From positions 1 to 8,181 of the forward strand of contig CACYCU010000191.1 of the NCBI GenBank assembly GCA_902772945.1: 8,181 bases of DNA. Direction: 5' to 3'. The notes below the pieces were generated by a model, which had not been told where the DNA came from, did no database searches, and saw only the letters and a program-made list of their open reading frames with translations. Below are positions 1 through 6,224 of the stretch, piece by piece. The DNA comes from an uncultured bacterium. GTDB taxonomy: Bacteria; Cyanobacteriota; Vampirovibrionia; Gastranaerophilales; Gastranaerophilaceae. A program made the position numbers and the translations under genes. How positions within the stretch are numbered: the stretch's first letter is position 1; every line of letters starts with the position of its first letter.

Positions 1-35
1 AAGCGAAGTGCGCTACCAAGCTGCGCCACATCCCG
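1..35 (-). tRNA. tRNA-Pro (probably UGG), 5' half, cut by window edge
   Basis: Read on the minus strand from position 35, the sequence gives a canonical tRNA 5' half: acceptor strand CGGGATG, T8 G9, a D-stem GCGC/GCGC closing the loop AGCTTGGTA, A26, anticodon-stem strand CTTCG, then C32, T33 and T34 at the window edge. The acceptor start, D-arm and CTTCG stem match bacterial tRNA-Pro, whose anticodon loop in this family continues as TGG or CGG; T34 therefore points to anticodon UGG. The anticodon's last two bases, the variable loop, T-arm and 3' acceptor strand lie outside the window, so the isotype is inferred from the 5' half only. A strong minus-strand promoter lies about 130 bp upstream, with a broken tRNA-like copy in between. 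Confidence 0.85.
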
Positions 36-57
36 ACAATATTCAATTTTTACATTC

Positions 58-75
58 GCAAAACTTTCGTTTTGC
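58..75. repeat. 7-bp hairpin with GAAA loop on the minus strand
   Basis: GCAAAAC at 58-64 and GTTTTGC at 69-75 form a perfect 7-bp stem. Read on the minus strand, the direction of the tRNA, the loop is GAAA, a GNRA tetraloop. It lies between the broken tRNA copy and the intact tRNA-Pro, where it could be a processing or spacer structure. The function is unknown. Confidence 0.5.
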
Positions 76-78
76 TAG

Positions 79-142
79 GTGCGCTACCCCTCTCACAAAA
101 ACAATACTTAATTGTTTTTGTTCGGCAGAGTGCCACATCCCG
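79..142 (-). pseudogene. Broken second copy of the tRNA-Pro 5' half, interrupted by a palindrome
   Basis: On the minus strand from 142 the sequence repeats the start of tRNA-Pro: CGGGATG, TG, then GCAC in place of GCGC. About 40 bases later it resumes with GGTAGCGCAC at 88-79, the 3' side of the D-arm. Between the two parts lies a perfect 11-bp inverted repeat (95-105 and 111-121). The flank TGTCGGGATGTGGC is also shared with the intact copy. No matching 3' acceptor strand (CATCCCG) appears on this strand, so it cannot fold as a whole tRNA. I read it as a partial duplication or remnant whose D-loop received an insertion. It sits directly downstream of a good promoter and is probably transcribed together with the intact tRNA. 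Confidence 0.6.
95..121. repeat. Perfect 11-bp inverted repeat
   Basis: ACAAAAACAAT at 95-105 is the exact reverse complement of ATTGTTTTTGT at 111-121, with a 5-nt loop (ACTTA). The stem is almost all A/T. It lies inside the D-arm of the broken tRNA-Pro copy and looks inserted there. It has a run of T on both strands, so it could act as a weak terminator, but the stem lacks GC pairs. Confidence 0.7.
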
Positions 143-167
143 ACAGTATTTATATGTTTTCCAGTAA

Positions 168-196
168 ATAGTAGAATAAACATTTCTAATAGTCAA
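168..196 (-). promoter_or_regulatory. Strong promoter for the tRNA-Pro region
   Basis: On the minus strand TTGACT (196-191) and TACTAT (173-168) are separated by 17 bases, close to the sigma-70-type consensus. The predicted start is near 161, about 19 bases before the broken tRNA copy and about 126 before the intact tRNA-Pro. Its -35 box overlaps the candidate -35 of the divergent thioesterase promoter. Confidence 0.65.
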
Positions 197-218
197 GAGC
201 AAAATTTTATGATATAAT
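190..218 (+). promoter_or_regulatory. Promoter for the ybgC-rluB-coaE operon
   Basis: A perfect TATAAT lies at 213-218, with TAGTCA (4 of 6 to consensus) at 190-195 and a 17-bp spacer. Transcription would start near 225, only a few bases before the ATG at 228, so the message would be leaderless or almost so. The -35 box is shared with the divergent tRNA promoter. Confidence 0.55.
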
Positions 219-227
219 TGTTTCGTT

Positions 228-653
228 ATGAAACATACATTTGAAACAAAAGTTTATTTTTCCGACACTGATAATTATGGTGTTGTCTGGCATGGAGCTT
301 ATTTGAGATGGATGGAAATGGGACGTGTCGAATTTTGCAAGGACATGACCGGCTTGACATTAAAGGAATTGGAAAATATGGATATATTGCTTCCGGTTTC
401 TAATATAAATATTAAATATAAAGCTTCTGCTAAATTAGAAGATATTGTAGTTATAGAGACTGAAGTTGCGGAGTATAGAGGTTTGACTGCAACGTTTCGA
501 CAAACAATTAAATCCAAAGAGACTGGTAAAGTTTTTGTTATTGCAGATGTTGTGATAGTTGCAGTGCATTCTGATACAAAACTTTATAGAAAAATGCCTG
601 AACCTTTAGCATCGGCTTTTGAGAAGGAATTAAAATGTCCGGCACTCGTTTAA
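228..653 (+). CDS. ybgC: YbgC/FadM-type acyl-CoA thioesterase
   Basis: This 141-residue protein has the full length of a single-hotdog-fold thioesterase of the 4-hydroxybenzoyl-CoA thioesterase/YbgC family, cytosolic enzymes that hydrolyse acyl-CoA thioesters. The N-terminal signature is clear: S12-D13-T14-D15, then G18-V19-V20-W21-H22 and Y25-L26, with E30 in the following helix. D15 aligns with the catalytic Asp of the family (D17 of Pseudomonas 4-HBA-CoA thioesterase), and H22 is the conserved YbgC histidine. The substrate cannot be told from sequence. In proteobacteria ybgC sits with tol-pal; here it instead heads an operon with rluB and coaE. The stop codon is 19 nt inside rluB, suggesting translational coupling. 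No Shine-Dalgarno is visible before the ATG, and an in-frame TGA at 210-212 excludes a longer form. The family call is firm; the symbol is less so. Confidence 0.88.
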   Translation: MKHTFETKVYFSDTDNYGVVWHGAYLRWMEMGRVEFCKDMTGLTLKELENMDILLPVSNINIKYKASAKLEDIVVIETEVAEYRGLTATFRQTIKSKETGKVFVIADVVIVAVHSDTKLYRKMPEPLASAFEKELKCPALV

Positions 654-1366
654 ATAAATATATAGCGTCATCAGGATTGTGTTCAAGAAGAAAAGCTGAT
701 GAACTGATTGAAAACGGTCAAGTAATGGTTAACGGTAAAATAATAAGAGAGCTTGGATATCTTGTTATGGGGCAGGATAAAGTTTTTGTTGATAAACAAA
801 TGATAAGACCTGCGAAGCATGAGTATTACAGATTTTACAAACCCGCAGGATATATAACTACCTGTGATGACGAAAAAGGACGAAAAACAATTTACGATTT
901 GCTGCCTGAAAATTTGGCAGGTTTAAAACCTGTAGGTAGGTTGGACAAAGATTCTACAGGACTTTTAATTTTAACCAATGATGGAGATTTAATCAATGAA
1001 CTTACTCATCCGTCAGTAAAAGTTCCAAAAGTGTATATGGTTACGGTAAATGCTCAGGTTAAAAAATCTGAATTAGAGAATATGGCAAACGGTATCGAAA
1101 TTGAAGCCGGAAAGACGGCATATGCAGATATTCAAGTGCTGGAGATAGATTCAAAACACACCGAAATGCAGATAACATTGTATCAGGGAATGAACAGGCA
1201 AATAAGAAAAATGTTTGAACATTTTGGCTATGAAGTAAAAGTGTTAAAGAGAATTCAACATGCCACATTGAATTTGGACGGTTTAAAGCGCGGAGAATTT
1301 AAGCCTATAAAACCGGCTCAAATTCGAGATTTGAAAAATTTTTTGAATAGGATTAATAATGATTAG
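635..1366 (+). CDS. rluB: 23S rRNA pseudouridine synthase, RsuA/RluB family
   Basis: The 243-residue protein isomerises a uridine in rRNA to pseudouridine. An S4 RNA-binding domain covers about residues 3-50 (RLNKYIASSGLCSRRKADE). The catalytic domain follows, starting with the YKPAGYITT-type segment near 68-76. The active-site motif is GRLDKDSTGLLILTNDG at 101-117, with D104 the expected catalytic aspartate. The C-terminal YQGMNRQIRKMFEHFGY block is also typical of the family. The lengthy C-terminal tail of E. coli RluB is missing, so RluB is the nearest name but RsuA/RluE-type specificity cannot be excluded. The ATG has AAGGAA at 624-629 inside the 3' end of the thioesterase gene, which it overlaps by 19 nt. 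Its own stop overlaps coaE by 8 nt. Confidence 0.9.
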   Translation: MSGTRLNKYIASSGLCSRRKADELIENGQVMVNGKIIRELGYLVMGQDKVFVDKQMIRPAKHEYYRFYKPAGYITTCDDEKGRKTIYDLLPENLAGLKPVGRLDKDSTGLLILTNDGDLINELTHPSVKVPKVYMVTVNAQVKKSELENMANGIEIEAGKTAYADIQVLEIDSKHTEMQITLYQGMNRQIRKMFEHFGYEVKVLKRIQHATLNLDGLKRGEFKPIKPAQIRDLKNFLNRINND

Positions 1367-1934
1367 AATTGCAATATGCGGGAATATAGCTTCCGGAAAA
1401 TCTACTGTCCAAAATATTTTAGAAAAAATGAATTATAAAGTTTTAGATACGGATGTTGTGTCTCATGAATTGTTAACTGTAAAGAATAAAGAACTGTTTG
1501 AAGCTTTTAAAAATTATGATTTATTTGAAAATGGTGAATTTTCGAGATACAAGGTTGGTCAATTAATTTTTTCCGAAGAAAAACAAAGGCAAAAAATAGC
1601 TTCAATAATGCATCCTCAAATAGCTGAAAAAATCAAGGAGTTTTATAAAAAATATTCAAGTGAGAGTTTGCTTTTTGTTGGTATTCCGCTTTTGTTTGAG
1701 TCAAAAATGGAAAATCTTTTTGATAAAATAATATTTATATATGCAGATGATGATATAAGACTGAAACGGCTGATAAGTCGCAATAATTACACAATTGAGC
1801 ATGCAAAATCAAGAATGAGTTGTCAGATGCCTCAAGATGAAAAAGCAAAATTATCAGATTTTGTTATACATAATAACGGCACGCACAATGAATTACAAAA
1901 ACAGTTAGAAAAAGTATTGAGCAGTTTAGTTTAA
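1359..1934 (+). CDS. coaE: Dephospho-CoA kinase
   Basis: CoaE catalyses the last step of coenzyme A synthesis, ATP-dependent phosphorylation of the 3'-hydroxyl of dephospho-CoA. The 191 residues are close to the usual length of about 200. The Walker A P-loop is GNIASGKST at 8-16, followed by the DTD motif at 30-32 that binds dephospho-CoA. Further family marks are the MHPQI segment (IHP motif) and GIPLLFES, the hydrophobic strand ending in the conserved glutamate. The ATG lies 8 nt inside rluB, with TAGGA at 1348-1352 as ribosome binding site (6-nt spacing). It is the last gene of the operon. The next gene converges on it, and only a weak AT-rich hairpin (1929-1934 with 1956-1961) lies between them. 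Confidence 0.93.
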   Translation: MIRIAICGNIASGKSTVQNILEKMNYKVLDTDVVSHELLTVKNKELFEAFKNYDLFENGEFSRYKVGQLIFSEEKQRQKIASIMHPQIAEKIKEFYKKYSSESLLFVGIPLLFESKMENLFDKIIFIYADDDIRLKRLISRNNYTIEHAKSRMSCQMPQDEKAKLSDFVIHNNGTHNELQKQLEKVLSSLV

Positions 1935-1955
1935 GAAATTATTTTATCAGAATTA

Positions 1956-2495
1956 TTAAACCAGTAAAAATACGTGTGCATTATCAGATGGAATGATAGA
2001 AGTTTCATATCTGTCACTTACTGCGCAATTGCCTTTGCCTTTTACTATAACGTGTCCGTCTTCGCCAACGACACCTGAATCAAATGCATCATAAGTTATA
2101 ACAGTGCCTTCAGGTAAATATTTTAAATCTTTACCTTTAACTTTAACTTCTTGGAAATTCATATTTTTTCTAAGCATGTATTTTGTTTCTTCGCCGTTAC
2201 CTAGTTCATATACGCCAAGTCCGCTGTTAACAATTGCATTTTTTACATATCTTGCACACATTGGCGGATCAGGTGCGTTTTGAGGAATTCCTGCTAATGC
2301 ATTCTGAAATAATATTTTTCCCTTAATTTCACCTTGATTCATTGGTTGAGTTTGATAACCCTGAAAAATAGAATTTTGCTGTTGATAAAACGGTTGATAT
2401 GCCGGTTGTGCATTATACTGCGGATAAAAACTCGGCATAAATGCTTGAAACATCGGCATAAATTGAGATATAAAATTGTTACAAAAATTACACAA
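1956..2495 (-). CDS. Unrecognised protein with P/Q/Y-rich N-terminus and possible papain-like (NlpC/CHAP-like) domain
   Basis: I do not recognise this 179-residue protein by family. Residues 1-52 are low complexity, rich in F, Y, P, Q and M, with no basic start and no clear signal peptide. Residues 55-179 look folded. CARYVKNAI (C80) begins a helix as in papain-like amidases, LPEGTVITYD (127-136) resembles the GD-hydrophobic strand of NlpC/CHAP domains, and GEDGHVIV (144-151) supplies a possible catalytic His148; N156 or D161 could be the third residue. This would fit a peptidoglycan amidase/peptidase or another amide hydrolase, but the match is by pattern only. The frame opens with TTG at 2495 right after a TAG (2502-2504). 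AAAAGG about 10 nt upstream supports the TTG; ATG codons at residues 13 and 15 are alternatives without a Shine-Dalgarno. It stands alone, divergent from ilvD. Confidence 0.7.
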   Translation of the reverse strand: MCNFCNNFISQFMPMFQAFMPSFYPQYNAQPAYQPFYQQQNSIFQGYQTQPMNQGEIKGKILFQNALAGIPQNAPDPPMCARYVKNAIVNSGLGVYELGNGEETKYMLRKNMNFQEVKVKGKDLKYLPEGTVITYDAFDSGVVGEDGHVIVKGKGNCAVSDRYETSIIPSDNAHVFLLV

Positions 2496-2540
2496 AATAA
2501 ACTAACCTTTTCCCTAACCTATATTTATATAAAGTTTTTT

Positions 2541-2570
2541 TTGATTAAAAAATTGCTTAAATGTTACAAT
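2541..2570 (+). promoter_or_regulatory. Promoter of ilvD
   Basis: TTGATT at 2541-2546 and TACAAT at 2565-2570 are 18 bp apart. The -10 is preceded by TGT (TGTTACAAT), an extended -10 arrangement. The predicted start near 2577 leaves a leader of about 47 nt. The -10 is one half of a 14-bp palindrome. Confidence 0.5.
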
Positions 2571-2577
2571 ATTGTAA
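2564..2577. repeat. 14-bp perfect palindrome between divergent genes
   Basis: TTACAATATTGTAA reads the same on both strands. It holds TACAAT in each direction, so it can be a -10 box for ilvD on the plus strand and for the 1956-2495 gene on the minus strand. The minus-strand -35 would be ATAACA (2599-2594) with a 17-bp spacer. It could equally be a dimeric-repressor operator. Confidence 0.5.
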
Positions 2578-2623
2578 ATAAAAATATTTTTTATGTTATT
2601 CTAGGACCGAAAGCGAGAAAATA

Positions 2624-4276
2624 ATGAAAAGTGATAATATTAAAAAAGGAATAGCAAGAACCCCGCACAGAGGGCTTTTGATGGCAACAGGCGTTAGCAG
2701 AAAAAATATAAATGCTCCGTTTATCGGAATAGCAAGTTCTTTTTCGGATTTGGTTCCGGGTCATATCGGAATGAGAGAATTGGAGCGGCAAATAGAAAAA
2801 GGAATTCATTCTGCCGGCGGTCAAGCTTTTATTTTTGGAGTTCCTGCAATTTGTGATGGCATTGCAATGGGACATTCAGGAATGCGTTATTCACTTCCGT
2901 CAAGAGATTTGATTGCTGATTGTGTTGAAAGTGTTGCGGCTGCGCATCAACTGGACGGGATTATATTGCTTTCAAATTGTGATAAAATCACGCCGGGAAT
3001 GCTTATAGGGGCGTTAAGATTAAATATTCCTGCTATTGTTGTTACGGCAGGTCCAATGTTAGATGGCGAATGCGGAAATCATCATAAGTTAACAATGGTT
3101 ACAGGTTCATTTGAAGCTGTAGGACAGTATAGGAAAGGTGAGATTACAGAGGAAGAACTTCTTGCAATGGAAGAAGAATCCTGCCCGTCTGCCGGAGCTT
3201 GTCAGGGAATGTATACTGCTAACACAATGGCTTGTTTAACCGAGGTTTTGGGTATGAGCTTGCCGTATTGTGCTTCATCTTCTGCTGTTTCGTCAAAGAA
3301 ACGCAGAATTGCCTTTGAAAGCGGTATGAGAGTAGTTGAATTGGTAAAAGAAGATATAAAACCATCTGATATTATAACAAAAAAAGCATTGCGAAACACA
3401 ATAACTGCCGATTTGGCGCTTGGAGGTTCAACAAATACGTTTCTGCATATTCTTGCAATTGCAAATGCTGCTGGGGTTGATATTACTTTAAATGATTTTG
3501 AAGAATTAAGTCAAAAGATTCATCAGATAGTAAAAATAAACCCGTCATCTTCATTAACAATGGCAGATTTTCATAATGCCGGCGGAGTACCTGCCGTATT
3601 GAAATCATTAAAAAATAAATTAAATAACGATGTATTAACTGTTTCCGGCGGAACAATTTTTGAAATAGCACAATCTGCTTATCAAAATACAGACATTATT
3701 CCGGATTATGACAAATCCTCATATACGCAAGCCGGATTGGCTGTATTATACGGAAATCTGGCAAAAGATGGATGTGTAATAAAAACATCCGGAGTTGATG
3801 CTGATTGTTATGTTTTTGAAGGTACTGCAAAATGTTTTAATTCTGAAGAAGATGCAATGTTTGCCTTAGAAAACGATATAATTAAAGAGGGTGATGTTAT
3901 TGTTATTCGTTATGAAGGTCCGAAAGGAGGCCCCGGCATGCGAGAAATGCTCGCACCGACATCTCTTTTGGTAGGAAAAGGCTTGGGTAAAAAATGTGCA
4001 TTAATAACAGATGGCAGATTTTCCGGTGCTACCAGAGGTATTTGTGTAGGACATATTTGTCCCGAAGCCGCAAATGGAGGCAATATTGCCTTGATTGAAG
4101 ACGGTGACAGAATAAAAATAGATATTCCGCAAAGAAAAATGGAACTTTTGGTATCTGATAGTATTTTAGATAATCGTCGAAAAAACTTAAAGCCATTTGA
4201 ACCGAAAATTAAATCAGGCTATTTGTATAAATATTCTCAGAACGTACAAGATGCAAGCCATGGTGCAATTGTATGA
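2624..4276 (+). CDS. ilvD: Dihydroxy-acid dehydratase
   Basis: IlvD dehydrates 2,3-dihydroxy-isovalerate and 2,3-dihydroxy-3-methylvalerate in valine and isoleucine synthesis, using an Fe-S cluster and Mg2+. The 550 residues are typical of the compact bacterial and archaeal form. Visible family motifs are KKGIARTPHRGLL (7-19), SNCDKITPGM (117-126, cluster Cys119), ESCPSAGACQGMYTANTM (185-202, cluster Cys193) and GRFSGATRGICVGH in the C-terminal domain with the serine used as base. The position that carries a third Cys in [2Fe-2S] enzymes of the Mycobacterium type is VPGH (44-47) here, as in the E. coli-like group. The N-terminal motif supports the ATG at 2624, although the ribosome site is weak (GCGAG). 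It overlaps the next gene by ATGA, so the two are co-translated. No other ilv gene is in the window. Confidence 0.95.
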   Translation: MKSDNIKKGIARTPHRGLLMATGVSRKNINAPFIGIASSFSDLVPGHIGMRELERQIEKGIHSAGGQAFIFGVPAICDGIAMGHSGMRYSLPSRDLIADCVESVAAAHQLDGIILLSNCDKITPGMLIGALRLNIPAIVVTAGPMLDGECGNHHKLTMVTGSFEAVGQYRKGEITEEELLAMEEESCPSAGACQGMYTANTMACLTEVLGMSLPYCASSSAVSSKKRRIAFESGMRVVELVKEDIKPSDIITKKALRNTITADLALGGSTNTFLHILAIANAAGVDITLNDFEELSQKIHQIVKINPSSSLTMADFHNAGGVPAVLKSLKNKLNNDVLTVSGGTIFEIAQSAYQNTDIIPDYDKSSYTQAGLAVLYGNLAKDGCVIKTSGVDADCYVFEGTAKCFNSEEDAMFALENDIIKEGDVIVIRYEGPKGGPGMREMLAPTSLLVGKGLGKKCALITDGRFSGATRGICVGHICPEAANGGNIALIEDGDRIKIDIPQRKMELLVSDSILDNRRKNLKPFEPKIKSGYLYKYSQNVQDASHGAIV

Positions 4277-5346
4277 AAAATTTTTCAGATTACAAAAGTG
4301 AAATAAGTAAATGCTCCAAGTGCGGTCTTTGTCAGGCTGTTTGTCCTGTGTATAAAGAAACAGGAAACGAATGTGCTGTGTCAAAGGGCAAATTTGTAAT
4401 GCTTGATGGGGTTTTGAGAGGCGATTTAAGATTAAATAAAAATATTAACAAATATTTGGATTTGTGCTTAAAATGCGGCAAATGTTCCGAGTTTTGTCCG
4501 TCAGGAATTGATGTTTGCAAGATTTTCGAAACGGCTAAATATGAGTATGTAAAAAATACTATATTTGGGAAAATTGTATTTTTTTTAGAATCAAAATTGA
4601 TTTTTGGCAGTATTATAAAGATGTTTAGTCAAAAACGTGATATAAAAAAACATGACGGTGGAAGTTTAAAAATTATTTATTTTAAAGGTTGCGTCGGAAA
4701 TATTTTCCCGCAGACAGCAAAATTACTTGAAAATTTTTCAAATATTGAAATTATTGAAAAGGATTTTGAATGCTGCGGCATTCCTTTTTTGTCAAGCGGT
4801 AATCTTGAGAGGTATGAAGAGGTAAAATCTCACAATTTAGAATTGCTGAAAGGTGATTATGATTTTATATTGACAGATTGTGCAAGTTGTGAAAGCACGA
4901 TAAGAGGGTATTTTGAGAAAGATAATTGTCCAAAATTTATAAATTTAGGTGAATTTTTAGTAAAAGAAAATATAAAATTTAAATCAAAAAAGCATCTTAA
5001 AGTTACTTTTCACAAGCCCTGTCATCTGGGGAATGCTGATTTTATAAAGTCATTGATTGATAATTGTGAAAATATAGAATATGCGGAAATGGAAAATTTT
5101 GATGATTGCTGCGGATTTGCAGGTGAATTTGCTTTGAAAAATCGAAAATTATCAAAAGCAATTTCAGAGAAAAAAGCGCAAAATATCTTGAAGACCGGAG
5201 CTGATTATGTAATTACAACTTGTCCGTCTTGTATTTTAGGTTTAAAGCAAGGACTTTCGGGCAAGAAAAATGCGCCAAAAGTCCTTAGTTTGTCTGAATT
5301 TTTAACTAAATTTGATAATTATTTTCCGAGTTCGCAAGCTTTTTGA
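4273..5346 (+). CDS. GlcF-like iron-sulfur oxidoreductase subunit (two 4Fe-4S plus two CCG domains)
   Basis: This 357-residue protein has the architecture of glycolate oxidase subunit GlcF and of related LutA/LldE and heterodisulfide-reductase-like electron carriers. Two ferredoxin motifs are present: C14-C17-C20-C24-P and C65-C68-C71-C75-P. A hydrophobic stretch at about 96-118 follows. Two CCG (cysteine-rich) domains come next: C140, C167-C168-G, C203/C206 and C250, C279-C280-G, C317/C320. Such proteins pass electrons from a flavin dehydrogenase to quinone or another acceptor at the inner face of the membrane. It is somewhat shorter than classical GlcF (about 400). The start overlaps the ilvD stop as ATGA, with no clear Shine-Dalgarno, so translation is probably coupled. 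No flavoprotein partner (GlcD) is in the window. The last 28 nt overlap proC on the other strand. The substrate is unknown. Confidence 0.85.
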   Translation: MKNFSDYKSEISKCSKCGLCQAVCPVYKETGNECAVSKGKFVMLDGVLRGDLRLNKNINKYLDLCLKCGKCSEFCPSGIDVCKIFETAKYEYVKNTIFGKIVFFLESKLIFGSIIKMFSQKRDIKKHDGGSLKIIYFKGCVGNIFPQTAKLLENFSNIEIIEKDFECCGIPFLSSGNLERYEEVKSHNLELLKGDYDFILTDCASCESTIRGYFEKDNCPKFINLGEFLVKENIKFKSKKHLKVTFHKPCHLGNADFIKSLIDNCENIEYAEMENFDDCCGFAGEFALKNRKLSKAISEKKAQNILKTGADYVITTCPSCILGLKQGLSGKKNAPKVLSLSEFLTKFDNYFPSSQAF

Positions 5347-6125
5347 GTTGTTTTTTCGATAACATCCTGAAAAAGTTTTGCGGAATTTTCTTCTTTCATA
5401 ACAGAAATTCCGACGAAAGTGCATCCGCCTTTGGTTGCAACGTTGTCTATAAGGGTTTGAACAGTGGTTTCGCCTCTGTTAAATACCATTTTTGCAGAGC
5501 CTAATGCTGTTTGAGTTGCTAGCATTAAAGATTTTTCGTAATCCAGTCCGAGTTTTTCACCTGCTCTTGCCATATCCTCAATTACCTGATAAAAGAATGC
5601 CGGACCTGAACCCGAAATTGCTGTTACAATATCCATTTGTTCTTCCGTAACTTTTATTGCTTTACCAATATTTGAAAGAAGTTTAACTACAAAATCCAAA
5701 TCTTCTTCCGATGCGTATTTTCCTTTGCAGACACCTGACATTCCTTCTAAAACGAGTGCCGGAGTGTTTGGCATTACTCTGACAACTCTTTGTTTGCCGA
5801 TAATATTTTCAATTTTTGTTGTAGAAACTCCTGCCGCAATGGAAACTAAGAGTTTGTCTTGAATAAGTTCGGGTTTTATTTCTTCTAATATTTCGGACAC
5901 TTGATTAGGTTTTGTAACTAAAAATATAATGTCGCTGTCTATAACAAGAGCTTTGTTATCTGTTATAACATTTATGCCGAGTCTTTTTTGAGCGTTTTCT
6001 GCAATTTCCGGATTTATTTCAGAGCCTTTAATATTGTTTTTTTGTACAAACCCTGATGAAATAATTCCGTTAATAATAGCGCTTGCCATTTTCCCGCAGC
6101 CTATAAATCCGATTTTTTTGTTCAT
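5319..6125 (-). CDS. proC: Pyrroline-5-carboxylate reductase
   Basis: ProC reduces pyrroline-5-carboxylate to L-proline with NAD(P)H, the last step of proline synthesis, in the cytosol. The 268 residues match the family length. The Rossmann nucleotide-binding motif is GCGKMA at 9-14. VTKP (70-73), VRVMPNTPA (115-123) and TAISGSGPAFFY (168-179) are diagnostic. The C-terminal signature, usually V-T-S-P-G-G-T-T, reads VATKGGCT at 229-236, with Lys in place of Pro; this affects a substrate-binding loop but not the overall assignment. The ATG at 6125 has AGGACAGG-like pairing with AGG at 6137-6135, 9 nt away. The stop lies 28 nt inside the converging GlcF-like gene, leaving no room for a dedicated terminator. 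It diverges from rpmH. Confidence 0.94.
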   Translation of the reverse strand: MNKKIGFIGCGKMASAIINGIISSGFVQKNNIKGSEINPEIAENAQKRLGINVITDNKALVIDSDIIFLVTKPNQVSEILEEIKPELIQDKLLVSIAAGVSTTKIENIIGKQRVVRVMPNTPALVLEGMSGVCKGKYASEEDLDFVVKLLSNIGKAIKVTEEQMDIVTAISGSGPAFFYQVIEDMARAGEKLGLDYEKSLMLATQTALGSAKMVFNRGETTVQTLIDNVATKGGCTFVGISVMKEENSAKLFQDVIEKTTQKACELGK

Positions 6126-6152
6126 ATAATTTAACCTGTCCTCTCAAATTAG

Positions 6153-6181
6153 TTGACTAAAAATTTTTTTTTATTTACATT
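6153..6181 (+). promoter_or_regulatory. Promoter of rpmH
   Basis: TTGACT at 6153-6158 and TACATT at 6176-6181 are 17 bp apart, with an A/T-run spacer. The predicted start near 6188 gives a 37-nt leader before the rpmH ATG, which has a good Shine-Dalgarno. Confidence 0.5.
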
Positions 6182-6184
6182 TGA

Positions 6185-6213
6185 ATTATACGACTAAAAA
6201 AATGAAATTAAAA
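6185..6213 (-). promoter_or_regulatory. Possible proC promoter
   Basis: A perfect TATAAT lies on the minus strand at 6190-6185. The -35 position at a 17-bp spacing reads TTTTAA (6213-6208), a poor match. The start would be near 6178, giving a leader of about 53 nt. It overlaps the start region of the divergent rpmH transcript. Confidence 0.35.
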
Positions 6214-6224
6214 GGAATTAAAAA

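Noticed and set aside
8..217. Open frame of 69 codons on the plus strand
   Set aside because: It runs antisense through the tRNA-Pro half and its broken copy, has no ribosome site and encodes nothing recognisable.
1929..1961. Bidirectional terminator between coaE and the converging gene
   Set aside because: GTTTAA/TTAAAC pair, but the inner stem is interrupted by mismatches and contains almost no GC, so I mention it only in the coaE entry.
2334..2624. 96-codon frame on the plus strand ahead of ilvD
   Set aside because: It is antisense to the 1956-2495 gene and to its promoter region, its translation is Lys/Ile/Leu-rich as expected of AT-rich non-coding DNA, and it has no ribosome site.
2591..2875. 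94-codon minus-strand frame over the start of ilvD
   Set aside because: It is a shadow of ilvD with no ribosome site and no recognisable features.
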